This document shows, piece by piece, positions 44,819 through 53,646 of a stretch of DNA of 64,000 bases. The notes beneath the pieces are model-generated. The model worked only from the letters and a program-made list of their open reading frames with translations. It was not told where the DNA came from and made no database searches. Source of the DNA: JAXMHQ01 sp046346665 (GTDB lineage Bacteria > Verrucomicrobiota > Verrucomicrobiia > Limisphaerales > JAXMHQ01); contig JAXMHQ010000027.1 in NCBI GenBank assembly GCA_046346665.1, positions 12,890 through 76,889 on the forward strand, in the 5' to 3' direction. The position numbers and the translations under genes are program-made. Numbering within the stretch: position 1 is the first letter of the stretch; each line of letters begins with the position of its first letter.

Positions 44819-46051
44819 ATGACGAGATCCTTCTGCATCCGTTGGGCACTACCGGCACTGGGCGCGGCGCTGCTGATGAGCGGAACGCAAACCCAGGCCT
44901 GGGAATTGAAAATGGGAACCAATATCCCCCCCGTCGATTTCCACGGCTTCGTCAGCCAGGGGCTGCTCTATTCCACCACCTACAATTACCTGGCCGACAA
45001 CACCACGCGCGGGTCACTGGAGTTTTTCGATGCCGGGCTGAATTTTTCAATGAACCCGTTCCCCCGAACGCGCATCGCGGCGCAGGGTTTCATGTACGAC
45101 GTCGGCAACGTCGGCCAGTATGATCCGTTCCTGGATTATGCACTGCTGGAATACACCTTCGGCGATTACCTCGGCGCCCGCGGCGGCAAAGTGCGCCGGC
45201 CGAGCGGCATCTACAATCAGATCCAGGATCTCGACGTCGCCTATCCGTGGGTGCTGCTGCCCCAGGGCATGTACGACGTGCGCTGGCGCGACTTCAGTTG
45301 CAGCCTGAACGGTGGCGAGTTGTTCGGCGAAGTCCCGCTCAAAAAAGCCGGCAGCTTCAGCTACGAACCCTACGCCGGCATCATCAACATGAAGGACAAC
45401 GGCGGCGTCGCCCGGTTCATCGAAAACGGACTCCCACCCGCCCCCATCGGGTCGCTCGACTCCATCGATTCCGCCACGATCTTCGGAACTCAATTCTGGT
45501 ATAACACACCGCTGGAAGGCCTCCGCGCCGGTGCGTCGTTCGGTTACATGGAAAATTTCGGATACACCACCACCATCGTGCCGCCCTACGGCCCGGGACA
45601 AATCCACTCCTCCGGCAATATCTTCTTCCAGCAGTATTCCCTCGAATACCTGTGGAGGGCCTGGACCTTCCAGGTGGAATATTACACCTACAATTTCACG
45701 GGACATAACTACGTCGGCGGCGTCCAGGTCGGCGACACCGGCAACGTCCCCGAAACCTGGTACGTGGCGGTGGGTTATCGCTTCAACAAATACGTGGAAG
45801 CGGGCTCCTATTACACCCAGTACTACGCCAACATGCACAACCGGGACGGGTCCGGCACCTCCACCCCGTCCGATTCGTTCCAGAACGACCTCGCCCTGGC
45901 CTGCGCATTGCACCCGACCGACTGGTCCATCTTCAAGGTCGAAGGACATATCCTGCACGGCACCGCGCTGCTCCAGGATGACGCCGCCAACCCCGTCCGC
46001 GGGTCCGGCGGATGGTTCATGCTCGCCGTTAAAGCCACCCTCTACTTCTAA
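44819..46051 (+). CDS. Outer-membrane beta-barrel (porin-like) protein
   Basis: 410 residues from ATG 44819; the longer frame upstream is not coding. Signal peptide to about residue 29 (SGTQTQAWE). The body alternates aromatic and polar residues as in barrel strands (VDFHGFVSQGLLYSTTYNYL, YALLEYTFGDYLGARGGKVRRP), and the final residues LAVKATLYF end in Phe, the usual sorting signal. It is unlike the broken OprP gene. Its substrate is unknown; downstream is the PstS-like protein, so uptake of an anion is a guess. Confidence 0.75.
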   Translation: MTRSFCIRWALPALGAALLMSGTQTQAWELKMGTNIPPVDFHGFVSQGLLYSTTYNYLADNTTRGSLEFFDAGLNFSMNPFPRTRIAAQGFMYDVGNVGQYDPFLDYALLEYTFGDYLGARGGKVRRPSGIYNQIQDLDVAYPWVLLPQGMYDVRWRDFSCSLNGGELFGEVPLKKAGSFSYEPYAGIINMKDNGGVARFIENGLPPAPIGSLDSIDSATIFGTQFWYNTPLEGLRAGASFGYMENFGYTTTIVPPYGPGQIHSSGNIFFQQYSLEYLWRAWTFQVEYYTYNFTGHNYVGGVQVGDTGNVPETWYVAVGYRFNKYVEAGSYYTQYYANMHNRDGSGTSTPSDSFQNDLALACALHPTDWSIFKVEGHILHGTALLQDDAANPVRGSGGWFMLAVKATLYF

Positions 46052-46072
46052 CCGTCGCCGGAGAACACGACC

Positions 46073-46495
46073 ATGAAATCCACACTTCTCGCTCTCGCCA
46101 CCGCCGCCGGCCTGCTGGCCGGCGCGCTCCCGGCCGCGGCCCTCGACGGCGCCGTCCTCATCGTCAACGAAGGCGTCCCCCTCACCAGCATCAGCCCCGC
46201 GGCACTCAAAGACATCTATACCGCCAAGACCACCTACTGGGAGGGCGGACAAAACATCGTTCTCGCGGTGCTCGAAGACAAAACCGATGCCGCGCTCCAG
46301 GAAGTCAGCGGCATGGACGCCGGCCAGTTCAAGACGTTCTGGCAACGCCTCGTCTTCTCCGGCCGCGGCAAACAGCCCAAGAAAGAGTCCGATCCCGCCG
46401 CGCTCGTCGCGCTCGTCGCATCGACCAAGGGCGCCATCGCCCTCGTGCCCGCGGACACCGAGCTGAAAGGCGTTAAGAAACTCGAAATCAAATAG
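46073..46495 (+). CDS. Small PstS-like periplasmic substrate-binding protein
   Basis: 140 residues with a signal peptide ending ALPAAALDG. It matches the half-size phosphate-ABC-transporter-like binding proteins: LIVNEGVPLTSISPAALKDIYT, FWQRLVFSGRGKQPK, and KGAIALVPADTELKGVKKL. Such proteins occur beside chemoreceptors and porins without transporter genes, as here. The ligand is perhaps phosphate or another oxyanion. 21 bp after the porin, same transcription unit. Confidence 0.8.
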   Translation: MKSTLLALATAAGLLAGALPAAALDGAVLIVNEGVPLTSISPAALKDIYTAKTTYWEGGQNIVLAVLEDKTDAALQEVSGMDAGQFKTFWQRLVFSGRGKQPKKESDPAALVALVASTKGAIALVPADTELKGVKKLEIK

Positions 46496-46528
46496 AGCCA
46501 CCGGCCCCCGGGCGAGCCGTACCGATTC

Positions 46529-48115
46529 ATGAGCACTCCGAAACGCACCTCCATCCAGCGCAGTTTCCGCATCATCCAGGGCGTGGTGGCCCTGCTCCTG
46601 GTGTTCCTCGTCGTCCAGGCCGTCGTGCTCTGGCGCGTCTGCTCCGAAGGCACGCGGGCCACCCGCGGGCTGGAAGCCGAAGGCCTGCCCAGCCTTCGTT
46701 ACCTCGCCTCCCTCCAGGAAAACCTCGCCGTCTATCGCCTGCACGCCTACGAAATCATGTTCGCACAGGACCAGGATCGCCCCGCCCGCATGGCCGAGGC
46801 CGACGCGGTTCACCGCAAAAACCTCGAACTCCTCCAAAGCCTCGAAGCCCTGTTCCCCGCGGGCGAAGGACATGAACGCCTCCAGCAGCTCCGGGCCAGC
46901 CTCGAGGATTATGTCCAGGCCATGGGCCGTGTGCGCGGACAGATCGACAAGGATTTCGCCGGCGCCATGAAGCTGCTCGACCAGGACATCCCGCCGCGGG
47001 TCAAACGACTGAACGACACGGCCGAAACGGTCAAGGTCTATTGCTCCGACGCCGCCAACCAGCGCGCTTCCCTCACCGTCACCGGATTCGATCGCGTCCG
47101 GCAATCCGTCTGGGGCCTCGGCTCCGCCAGCATCGGTTTCGCGCTGCTCGCCGCCTTCCTCGTCAGCCTCAATTCCTCCCGCGTCCGCCGCGCATTGTCC
47201 GACCTCGTCGCGGTTCTCAACCAGGGATCCGAACGCCTCATCGGCTCCGCCAACATCGTCGCTTCCGCCAGCCGCTCCCTCGCCGAAGGCGCCAGCACCC
47301 AGGCCGCCTCCATCCAGGAAACCGGCGCGTCCCTCGAAGAGATGTCGAACATGACGCGCCGCAACACCGAGAATTCCGGCAAGGCAAACGAACTCGCACG
47401 CCAGGCCCGCGAATCCGCCGACAAAGGCGTCTCCGACATGCAATCCATGTCCGCCGCCATGGAAACCATCAAACGCTCCAGCGACGACATCGCCAAAATC
47501 ATCAAAACCATCGACGAAATCGCCTTTCAAACCAATATCCTCGCCCTCAACGCCGCCGTCGAAGCCGCCCGCGCCGGCGAAGCCGGCATGGGCTTCGCCG
47601 TCGTCGCCGACGAGGTCCGCAGCCTCGCCCAGCGCTCCGCCCAGGCCGCCCGCGAAACCGCCGCCAAAATCGAAGGCGCCATCGCCAACACCGCCCAGGG
47701 CGTCCAGATCAATTCCAAGGTCGCCGAAGCGTTAAATGAAATCGTCAACCGCACCCGGCAGGTCGACGAGCTCGCCGCCGAAGTCGCCAACGCTTCCCGC
47801 GAACAAACCCAGGGGATCACGCAAATCAACTCCGCCGTGGGCCAGATGGATCGCGTCACGCAAACCAACGCCGCCAGCGCCGAGGAGAGCGCCTCCGCGG
47901 CCCAGGACCTCAACGCGCAAGCCGAGGAAATGCGGCGCGCCGTCACCGAGCTGCTCCAACTGGTCGGCGGCTCCGGATCCCAGGCGCCCGCTCCGGCAAC
48001 CATCAAAAAGGCTGCAGCTCCAACGCCCGCACCCCGCGCCCCAAAACCCGCCCCGCGCAGCGTCAAAGCCCGCGCCGCCGAAATCCCGCTCGAAGAAGGG
48101 TTCAAGGATTTTTGA
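46529..48115 (+). CDS. Methyl-accepting chemotaxis protein 5 (four-helix sensor, FKDF tail)
   Basis: 528 residues. TM1 at about 18-37, helical periplasmic domain, TM2 at about 190-212, signalling domain with conserved tip near 327, and a proline-rich linker ending EIPLEEGFKDF. The tail matches that of MCP 1 and probably tethers an adaptation enzyme. Bases 47444-47704 are almost identical to 43581-43841 of MCP 4, a mark of recent gene conversion or duplication. Confidence 0.9.
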   Translation: MSTPKRTSIQRSFRIIQGVVALLLVFLVVQAVVLWRVCSEGTRATRGLEAEGLPSLRYLASLQENLAVYRLHAYEIMFAQDQDRPARMAEADAVHRKNLELLQSLEALFPAGEGHERLQQLRASLEDYVQAMGRVRGQIDKDFAGAMKLLDQDIPPRVKRLNDTAETVKVYCSDAANQRASLTVTGFDRVRQSVWGLGSASIGFALLAAFLVSLNSSRVRRALSDLVAVLNQGSERLIGSANIVASASRSLAEGASTQAASIQETGASLEEMSNMTRRNTENSGKANELARQARESADKGVSDMQSMSAAMETIKRSSDDIAKIIKTIDEIAFQTNILALNAAVEAARAGEAGMGFAVVADEVRSLAQRSAQAARETAAKIEGAIANTAQGVQINSKVAEALNEIVNRTRQVDELAAEVANASREQTQGITQINSAVGQMDRVTQTNAASAEESASAAQDLNAQAEEMRRAVTELLQLVGGSGSQAPAPATIKKAAAPTPAPRAPKPAPRSVKARAAEIPLEEGFKDF

Positions 48116-48223
48116 GTCCCCGCTTTTGACCCCGGCTCGCGCCGATTGGCGCAGGTCTTCCGTGAAATCTGCAATCTGCCGGCGCCTTTTCAGAGGCTTG
48201 CCGGTTATGGTAGCGTGTCGCCC

Positions 48224-48640
48224 ATGAGCACGTTTCCCGTCAGCCCTGAAAAGGAAACCCAGTTGGAACAGCGCATGGCGGCGCTGGGCGTCCGGGAATC
48301 CGACCTCGAGGAATCCTTCGTCCGGTCCGGCGGCCACGGCGGCCAGAACGTGAACAAGACCTCCACCTGCGTCATGCTGTTGCATCGCCCCACCGGCATC
48401 CAGGTCAAATGCCAGGAAACCCGCCAGCAGGGACTCAACCGGTTCATCGCCCGGCGACTGTTGCTGGACAAAATCGAGGCGCAACGCCTCGGCCGGCTCG
48501 CCGCGCGCCAGCAGGAACAGGAACGCATCCGCCGCCAGAAACGCCGCCGCTCGCGCCGCTCCAAACAACGCATGCTCGCCGACAAATCCCATCAGTCGGC
48601 GAAAAAACAATTCCGCCGGGCCGGTGGCGGGGAGGATTAG
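48224..48640 (+). CDS. Release-factor-like (RF-1 domain) ribosome rescue protein
   Basis: 138 residues, start at the ATG 48224 (MSTFPVSPEKE). The GGQ motif is in RSGGHGGQNVNKTSTCVML, followed by HRPTGIQVKCQETRQQGLNRFIARRLL. The rest is a basic tail (QKRRRSRRSKQRM). It lacks the stop-codon recognition domain of RF1/RF2, so it resembles ArfB/C12orf65-type hydrolases that free peptidyl-tRNA on stalled ribosomes. Not part of the chemosensory operon: 108 bp separates it from MCP 5. Confidence 0.8.
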   Translation: MSTFPVSPEKETQLEQRMAALGVRESDLEESFVRSGGHGGQNVNKTSTCVMLLHRPTGIQVKCQETRQQGLNRFIARRLLLDKIEAQRLGRLAARQQEQERIRRQKRRRSRRSKQRMLADKSHQSAKKQFRRAGGGED

Positions 48641-48651
48641 AAGCCTGATAC

Positions 48652-48727
48652 GTAGGAGACGAGGTAACGAGTCTCACAACATCGCCGCTCCTGCGGTTTG
48701 TCAGAGACTTCTCACCTCGTCTCCTAC
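48652..48727. repeat. Palindrome, 14-bp outer arms
   Basis: Arms GTAGGAGACGAGGT (48652-48665) and ACCTCGTCTCCTAC (48714-48727) are exact inverted copies; inner GAGTCTC and GAGACTT add to the stem. It resembles the 808-879 palindrome in layout, including CACAAC after the first arm. Confidence 0.75.
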
Positions 48728-48832
48728 TGAACTCATTGGAACCGTTTGGCAGGTTAAAAACCCATTGGCAGCCGCGGTCCCGGCGATTATCGTCTTACGA
48801 TTGCAGGAATTGAACCAACGAACTGGACATCC

Positions 48833-49582
48833 ATGAAAGTGATCATTTTGGCCGCCGGCTACGCCACGCGGCTCTACCCGCTGACGCTCACCCAACCCAA
48901 GCCGCTGCTCCCCGTCGCCGGCCAGCCCATGGTCGAATACGTGCTCGACAACCTGTCGCCCATCGGCGGCATCGACCGCATCTACGTCGTCACCAACGCG
49001 AAATTCGCCGGACATTTTCAAACCTGGGCGGACAACTACCGCTCCACCAAAGCCAAGTTGAACTTCACCATCGTGAATGACGGCTCGACCGACGACACGA
49101 ACAAACTCGGCGCCATCGGCGACATCCACCACGTGCTCACGACGCAGAAGGTGGACGACGATGTCATCGTGGTGGCGGGCGACAATTTGTTCAGCAAGAA
49201 GCTCGACGGTTTCGGCGCGTTCTGCCGGGAGAAAAACGCCCCCGTGCTCGCGCTCTACGACGTCGGCAACCTGGAGGAGATCAAGAAGTACAATTCCATC
49301 TCCACCGACGCGGCCGGCCGGATCACGTTCTTCGAGGAGAAACCCAAAAATCCCACCAGCACCCTCACCGGCATCGCGCTGTATTACTATCCGAAATCCT
49401 GCCTCCCGCTCATCCACCAGTACATCGCCGAAAAGAACAACCCCGACCAGCCCGGACGCCTTGTGCAATGGCTCTACCCGCGCACCCCGTTCTATACCTG
49501 GAAAGTCCCGGGAATCTGGTACGACATCGGCAGCAAGGAAACGCTGGAGGAAGCGAACAGGATATTTGCCAAGGGCAAATAG
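48833..49582 (+). CDS. Sugar-phosphate nucleotidyltransferase, RmlA-like
   Basis: 249 residues. The nucleotide-binding start VIILAAGYATRLYPLT and TQPKPLLPVAGQPMVEY are typical of glucose-1-phosphate thymidylyltransferases; VVAGDNLF holds the metal aspartate and GIALYYYPK, PGIWYDIGSKETLEEAN close the fold. It would make a dNDP- or NDP-sugar for surface polysaccharides. The exact nucleotide and sugar cannot be told from sequence alone. It stands alone between repeats. Confidence 0.8.
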   Translation: MKVIILAAGYATRLYPLTLTQPKPLLPVAGQPMVEYVLDNLSPIGGIDRIYVVTNAKFAGHFQTWADNYRSTKAKLNFTIVNDGSTDDTNKLGAIGDIHHVLTTQKVDDDVIVVAGDNLFSKKLDGFGAFCREKNAPVLALYDVGNLEEIKKYNSISTDAAGRITFFEEKPKNPTSTLTGIALYYYPKSCLPLIHQYIAEKNNPDQPGRLVQWLYPRTPFYTWKVPGIWYDIGSKETLEEANRIFAKGK

Positions 49583-49664
49583 TTGAATGGTTCAACGGTT
49601 GAATAGTTGAATGGTCGACGCGTTCCGGCCGGTTCAACCGTTTAACCTTTTTAACTATTCAACC
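49583..49664. repeat. GTTGAATG-type tandem and inverted repeat
   Basis: Octamer-like units (GTTGAATG, GTTCAACG, GTTGAATA) and an inverted pair GGTTGAATAGTT (49598-49609) with AACTATTCAACC (49653-49664). It overlaps the last bases of the DciA-like gene, ending on the opposite strand. Confidence 0.65.
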
Positions 49665-50069
49665 GGCCCTAAAGGAAATCCGCACGATCAAATCGCGCCC
49701 GAAACTGTGCTGCAGCCGGGCCAGGATTTCCTTGCGGCGATAACGCACAATTTCCGCCAGCCAGACGCTGCTGTCCACCTCCACAAACAGCGTGCCTTTG
49801 TGAATCCCCACCGGCTGGGCGTGCGCCACCACATCGGGATCGAGCAGGTGGTTCCACACTTTCACAATCTCCGCCTCCGACTGCCGCCGGTCCATCCGGA
49901 CATCGCCCAGCACGCGTTTGAGCGTGTCCCCGGCCGATTTGGCGCTGGAACGGCGGGCGATTTCGAGCGGCGCAAGGTGGGCGCCCCGCCAGGCCGCCAA
50001 AACGCGGTCACGCGCCGACCGCCGGGGCGGACCGAGCGGTGGAATATGTCTGGGCGGGAACGGCGGCAT
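49659..50069 (-). CDS. DciA-like DUF721 protein
   Basis: 136 residues. The DUF721 core (about 60-133) shows VWNHLLDPDVVAHAQPVGIHKGTLFVEVDSSVWLAEIVRYRRKEIL. DciA proteins load or assist the replicative helicase DnaB in bacteria lacking DnaC. An N-terminal basic linker (about 10-40) is usual. The C-terminus is read through a repeat. No dnaA or gyrase neighbours are present. Confidence 0.8.
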   Translation of the reverse strand: MPPFPPRHIPPLGPPRRSARDRVLAAWRGAHLAPLEIARRSSAKSAGDTLKRVLGDVRMDRRQSEAEIVKVWNHLLDPDVVAHAQPVGIHKGTLFVEVDSSVWLAEIVRYRRKEILARLQHSFGRDLIVRISFRAG

Positions 50070-50084
50070 CGGTGTTCAGAAGTT

Positions 50085-50168
50085 GAACCGTCAAAAAAGT
50101 TAAAGGGTTAAATCGCGACGGTCGCGGGCACTGGAACGCTTTAACTTTTCAACCTTTTAACCATTTAA
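50085..50168. repeat. TTAACTTTTCAAC-type tandem repeat
   Basis: Units CTTTAAC, TTTTCAAC, CTTTTAAC and CATTTAAC follow at about 50139-50168, opposed by AAAAGTTAAAG at about 50096-50106. Same style as 49583-49664, on either side of the DciA-like gene. Confidence 0.65.
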
Positions 50169-50172
50169 CGAG

Positions 50173-52251
50173 CTAGCCTTCCACCACCGCGGCCGGCTTG
50201 ACCTCCGGATGTTCGTCCAGGACCAGCACGCCGTGAGGGGGCAAATCGTAGTTGCCCGAGAAAGTGGCGCCGGTCAGGAAATCGTGCATCGGCTTGTAAA
50301 ACTGGATCCGCACCGGCGAATTCTGGTGGTTTAAAAGGAAATACACCCGGGTGCCTTCCTTCTCGCGCATGCTCACCTGGACCGTGTCCGGCACTTTCAG
50401 CAGCGGATGCAGGTTGCACACCTGCCGCAGCCAGCCCACCAGGTCGAAATAGAAATGCTGGTGGCTTTGCGTCCCGATGTAGATCGCCTTGCCCAGCCCG
50501 AACGTGTTCATCGTCATCGCCGGCCGCCCCGAATAAAAATCCTTCGCGTAGGTCGCCAGCACCTGGCACTCCTTCGGCTCGATGATGTCGCACCAGATCC
50601 GGGCCGGATGCAAATGGCTCGTCGGAAACGCGCCCTTGAATGTGATGTGATTCTCCTCGCCCGGAGGCAAAGGATCGAATTCCAGCACTTCCATCCCGAA
50701 CAGGTCCGTCAGGTCGTGCGGAAAACCGTTCACCGGCGCCAGGTTGTGCTCGTCCACCAGCCCCGTGTTGAACGTCCCCACCAGCGTCCCGCCGTTCTGC
50801 ACATACAACTTCAACAAATCCGCCTCGGTGCCGGACAACAAATGCAGCGACGGCGCGAACACCAGTTTGTACTTCGACAAATCCTCGTCCGGCCGCGCGA
50901 AATCGACCGAAATGTTCCGGTCATGCAGCGCCGTGTAGAACATCTGGATGTGTTCGCGCAGGTTGAAATGCTTGTTCGGCTGCATCGGCTGCTGCAACGC
51001 CCAGTCGTTGTCATGCGTATACAGAATGCACGCCTCGGCCACCACCTTCGTGTCCTTCAACGCGGGCGCCAGCAGCTTGATTTCCTCGCCGATCTGGCTG
51101 ATTTCCTTGAACACCCGGTTGTTGGTCTGGATGTGGTGCGGCAACACCGCGCCGAAAAATTTCTCAAACCCGATCCGCGACTGGCGCCAGTGGTAATACA
51201 GCACCCCCGACGCGCCCCGCGACAGCAGTTGATACGTGAACAGCCGGATCACCCCCGGCCGCACCAGCGAGTTCACATCCTGCCAGTTCACCTGCCCCGC
51301 TTTCTGTTCAATCACCCAGAACCCGCAATCGCCGTCCGGCGTCCGGATCCCTTCCTTCTTCAGCGACCGCAGAATATCAATGTCGCACGCCAGCTCGGCC
51401 GCCTTGCTCTTGATCACCGCGTTGCTCTCGATCGAAACGAAATCCAGGATCTTCGCGACGTCGAAATGATCGAACTTCCGCAGCAGGGCGCGCAGGTTCG
51501 TGGTCAGCGGGATGTCGGGCGTCAACTCCCGCAACAGCTCCGCCTGCATGTTCACAAACGCCACAATCGTATCGCTGCTGAACCGCGCCCAGTCGAGCAC
51601 CAGCGCCGGATTGTGCGCCGTCGGCGCATACATCGGCATCGGGACTTCGTCGAACGACGACACCACCTGGCCCCAGTAAGCCAGGCCCAGCTCCCGGTTC
51701 AGGCGCTCCACGGTCTCGTATTTCAGCTTGAGCCAGTTCTGCCATTCCAGCCGCGTGTCCTCGTTGAACGACCACTCGGTCTGGTGCCCCCCAATGCCGC
51801 TGTCAATCTGCCACGCCACCAGTTGCGGATGCTTCCCCAGCGCCTTCGCCATCTGCTCCACGATCCGCTTGGCGTGATTCCAGTAAACGTCGTTGTTGAA
51901 ACACACCGCGCGACGCGTGCCTTCCCGGCGCGGAATGCCCTTCTCGTCCAGCGGCAGAATCTCCGGATGTTTCTTCGACAGCCATACCGGCGGGGCGGCC
52001 GTCGGAGTGGCCAGCACCACCTGGATGCCCGCCTTCCCCAGGATGTCCATCACCCGCTTCATCCAGCCGAAGTCGAACTTGCCCTCCTTCGGCTCGCAAA
52101 TCCCCCAGGAGAATTCGCCGATGCGGACAACGTTGATGCCGGCCTTGACCATCAGTTGGGCATCCTCTTCCCACTGTGCTTCGGGATGTTCGGCCGTGCC
52201 GCCGTAAGGAAAGACCCACTGTTCCGGATAATAATCGACGCCGAAATACAT
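50173..52251 (-). CDS. GH42 beta-galactosidase-family protein, acid/base Glu replaced
   Basis: 692 residues, no signal peptide. The family features are clear: FGVDYYPEQW at the start, WEEDAQLMVKAGINVVRIGEFSWG, the barrel (1-380), a trimerisation domain (about 390-590) and a C-terminal beta domain ending DLPPHGVLVLDEHP. The nucleophile segment VIEQKAGQVNW keeps its Glu. However, where family members read WQ(I/T)DNE(Y/F)G, this one reads WQIDSGIGGH, so the acid/base Glu is a Gly. Either another residue substitutes or it binds or processes an unusual substrate. Confidence 0.85.
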   Translation of the reverse strand: MYFGVDYYPEQWVFPYGGTAEHPEAQWEEDAQLMVKAGINVVRIGEFSWGICEPKEGKFDFGWMKRVMDILGKAGIQVVLATPTAAPPVWLSKKHPEILPLDEKGIPRREGTRRAVCFNNDVYWNHAKRIVEQMAKALGKHPQLVAWQIDSGIGGHQTEWSFNEDTRLEWQNWLKLKYETVERLNRELGLAYWGQVVSSFDEVPMPMYAPTAHNPALVLDWARFSSDTIVAFVNMQAELLRELTPDIPLTTNLRALLRKFDHFDVAKILDFVSIESNAVIKSKAAELACDIDILRSLKKEGIRTPDGDCGFWVIEQKAGQVNWQDVNSLVRPGVIRLFTYQLLSRGASGVLYYHWRQSRIGFEKFFGAVLPHHIQTNNRVFKEISQIGEEIKLLAPALKDTKVVAEACILYTHDNDWALQQPMQPNKHFNLREHIQMFYTALHDRNISVDFARPDEDLSKYKLVFAPSLHLLSGTEADLLKLYVQNGGTLVGTFNTGLVDEHNLAPVNGFPHDLTDLFGMEVLEFDPLPPGEENHITFKGAFPTSHLHPARIWCDIIEPKECQVLATYAKDFYSGRPAMTMNTFGLGKAIYIGTQSHQHFYFDLVGWLRQVCNLHPLLKVPDTVQVSMREKEGTRVYFLLNHQNSPVRIQFYKPMHDFLTGATFSGNYDLPPHGVLVLDEHPEVKPAAVVEG

Positions 52252-52317
52252 AGGTGGTTGGAGCGCGTGGCGCTGTTGGCCTCACTTTAAGAAGAAGTCC
52301 GATGGGCTGCAATTCCA

Positions 52318-52416
52318 AAAAACAGAATTCAGAAGCCAGAAGCCAGAAGCAAGCAGAGCAACCCCGCGACGGAAAAGCTGCAACCCGCAATCCGCAACCT
52401 GCAACCCGCAACAAAA
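52318..52416. repeat. CCAGAAG and GCAACCC heptamer tandem repeats
   Basis: A CCAGAAG-unit run (about 52323-52352) and a GCAACCC/GCAATCC/GCAACCT-unit run (about 52379-52412) with 7-bp period lie between the GAPDH gene end and the GH42 start. The remainder of 52252-52462 is otherwise featureless. Confidence 0.75.
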
Positions 52417-52462
52417 AACGGCGCCCCGTTTCCAGGACGCCGTTCGTGAAAAACCGTTCGGC

Positions 52463-53512
52463 TTACAGCCCCTTGCTGATCATGTGCTTGATCAGGTCGC
52501 CCACGCGGCAGCTGTAACCCCATTCGTTGTCGTACCAGCTCACCAGCTTGAAGAACTTCTTGTTCAGTTCAATGCCGGAGCCGGCGTCGAAGATCGACGA
52601 CAGTTCGCAATGGATGAAATCGGAGCTGACGACTTCGTCGCTGGTGTAGCCCAGGATGCCTTTCATGTAGGTCTCGCTGGCCTTCTTCATCGCGGCGCTG
52701 ATTTCCGCGTAGCTGGTTTCCTTCACGGTCTTCACCGTGAGATCCACCACGGAAACCGTGGGCGTCGGAACGCGGAACGCCATGCCGGTCAGCTTGCCTT
52801 TGACCTCGGGCAGCACCAGGCCGACCGCCTTCGCGGCGCCGGTGGTGGACGGGATCAGGTTCAACGCCGCCGTGCGGCCGCCCTTCCAGTCCTTCTTGCT
52901 CGGACCGTCCACCGTCTTCTGCGTCGCCGTGTAGCTGTGCACCGTCGTCATCAGGCCTTCGTCGACGCCGAAACCTTCCTTCAGGAGGACATGGACGATC
53001 GGGGCCAGGCAGTTCGTGGTGCAGCTCGCGTTCGAAATAATGTGGTTCTTCGCCGGGTCGTACTTCTCATGGTTCACGCCCATGACGACCGTCAGGCAAT
53101 CACCCTTCGCCGGGGCGGAGATGATGACCTTCTTGGCGCCGGCCGTGATGTGGCCCTGGGCCTTTTCAACATCGGTGAACAAACCGGTGGATTCGATCAC
53201 GAGATCGACCCCGAGGGCCTTCCACGGCAGTTCGGCGGGCGACCTGGCGCTCACGACCTTGATTTTCTTGCCGTTGACGATGAGGACATCGTCCTCGGCC
53301 TTGTCAGCGGCGGATTTCTCGGACCCCACCGTGCCGTTGAATCGGCCCTGGATGGAGTCATATTTGAGCAGGTACGCGAGGTTGTCCGCGGGGACGATAT
53401 CGCCGACGGCGACCACCTCGATGTCTTTTCCGACCATGCCTTGTTCGACCAACGCGCGGAAGACCAGGCGTCCAATGCGGCCGAACCCGTTAATAGCTAC
53501 TTTCACTGCCAT
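52463..53512 (-). CDS. gap: Glyceraldehyde-3-phosphate dehydrogenase
   Basis: 349 residues. NAD fold INGFGRIGRLVFRAL at about 6-20, catalytic ISNASCTTNCLAP in the middle, YTATQKTVDGPSKKDWKGGR and PTPTVSVVDLTV, SWYDNEWGYSCRVGDL near the end. Catalyses reversible oxidative phosphorylation of glyceraldehyde 3-phosphate in glycolysis. The GTG/ATG choice is clear: ATG at 53512. It stands alone. Confidence 0.95.
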   Translation of the reverse strand: MAVKVAINGFGRIGRLVFRALVEQGMVGKDIEVVAVGDIVPADNLAYLLKYDSIQGRFNGTVGSEKSAADKAEDDVLIVNGKKIKVVSARSPAELPWKALGVDLVIESTGLFTDVEKAQGHITAGAKKVIISAPAKGDCLTVVMGVNHEKYDPAKNHIISNASCTTNCLAPIVHVLLKEGFGVDEGLMTTVHSYTATQKTVDGPSKKDWKGGRTAALNLIPSTTGAAKAVGLVLPEVKGKLTGMAFRVPTPTVSVVDLTVKTVKETSYAEISAAMKKASETYMKGILGYTSDEVVSSDFIHCELSSIFDAGSGIELNKKFFKLVSWYDNEWGYSCRVGDLIKHMISKGL

Positions 53513-53646
53513 AATTGATTTAGTTGTTCAGATCAAAGCCTTACCGCGGATGTTACCGGCGGCGGGCTCGCGGTCAACGATGAAACGTAACGGGAAGTCA
53601 GGCCCGGTTCTGGCCCGATTTTGAAAAACTCTTGCCCTTTTTTGCG

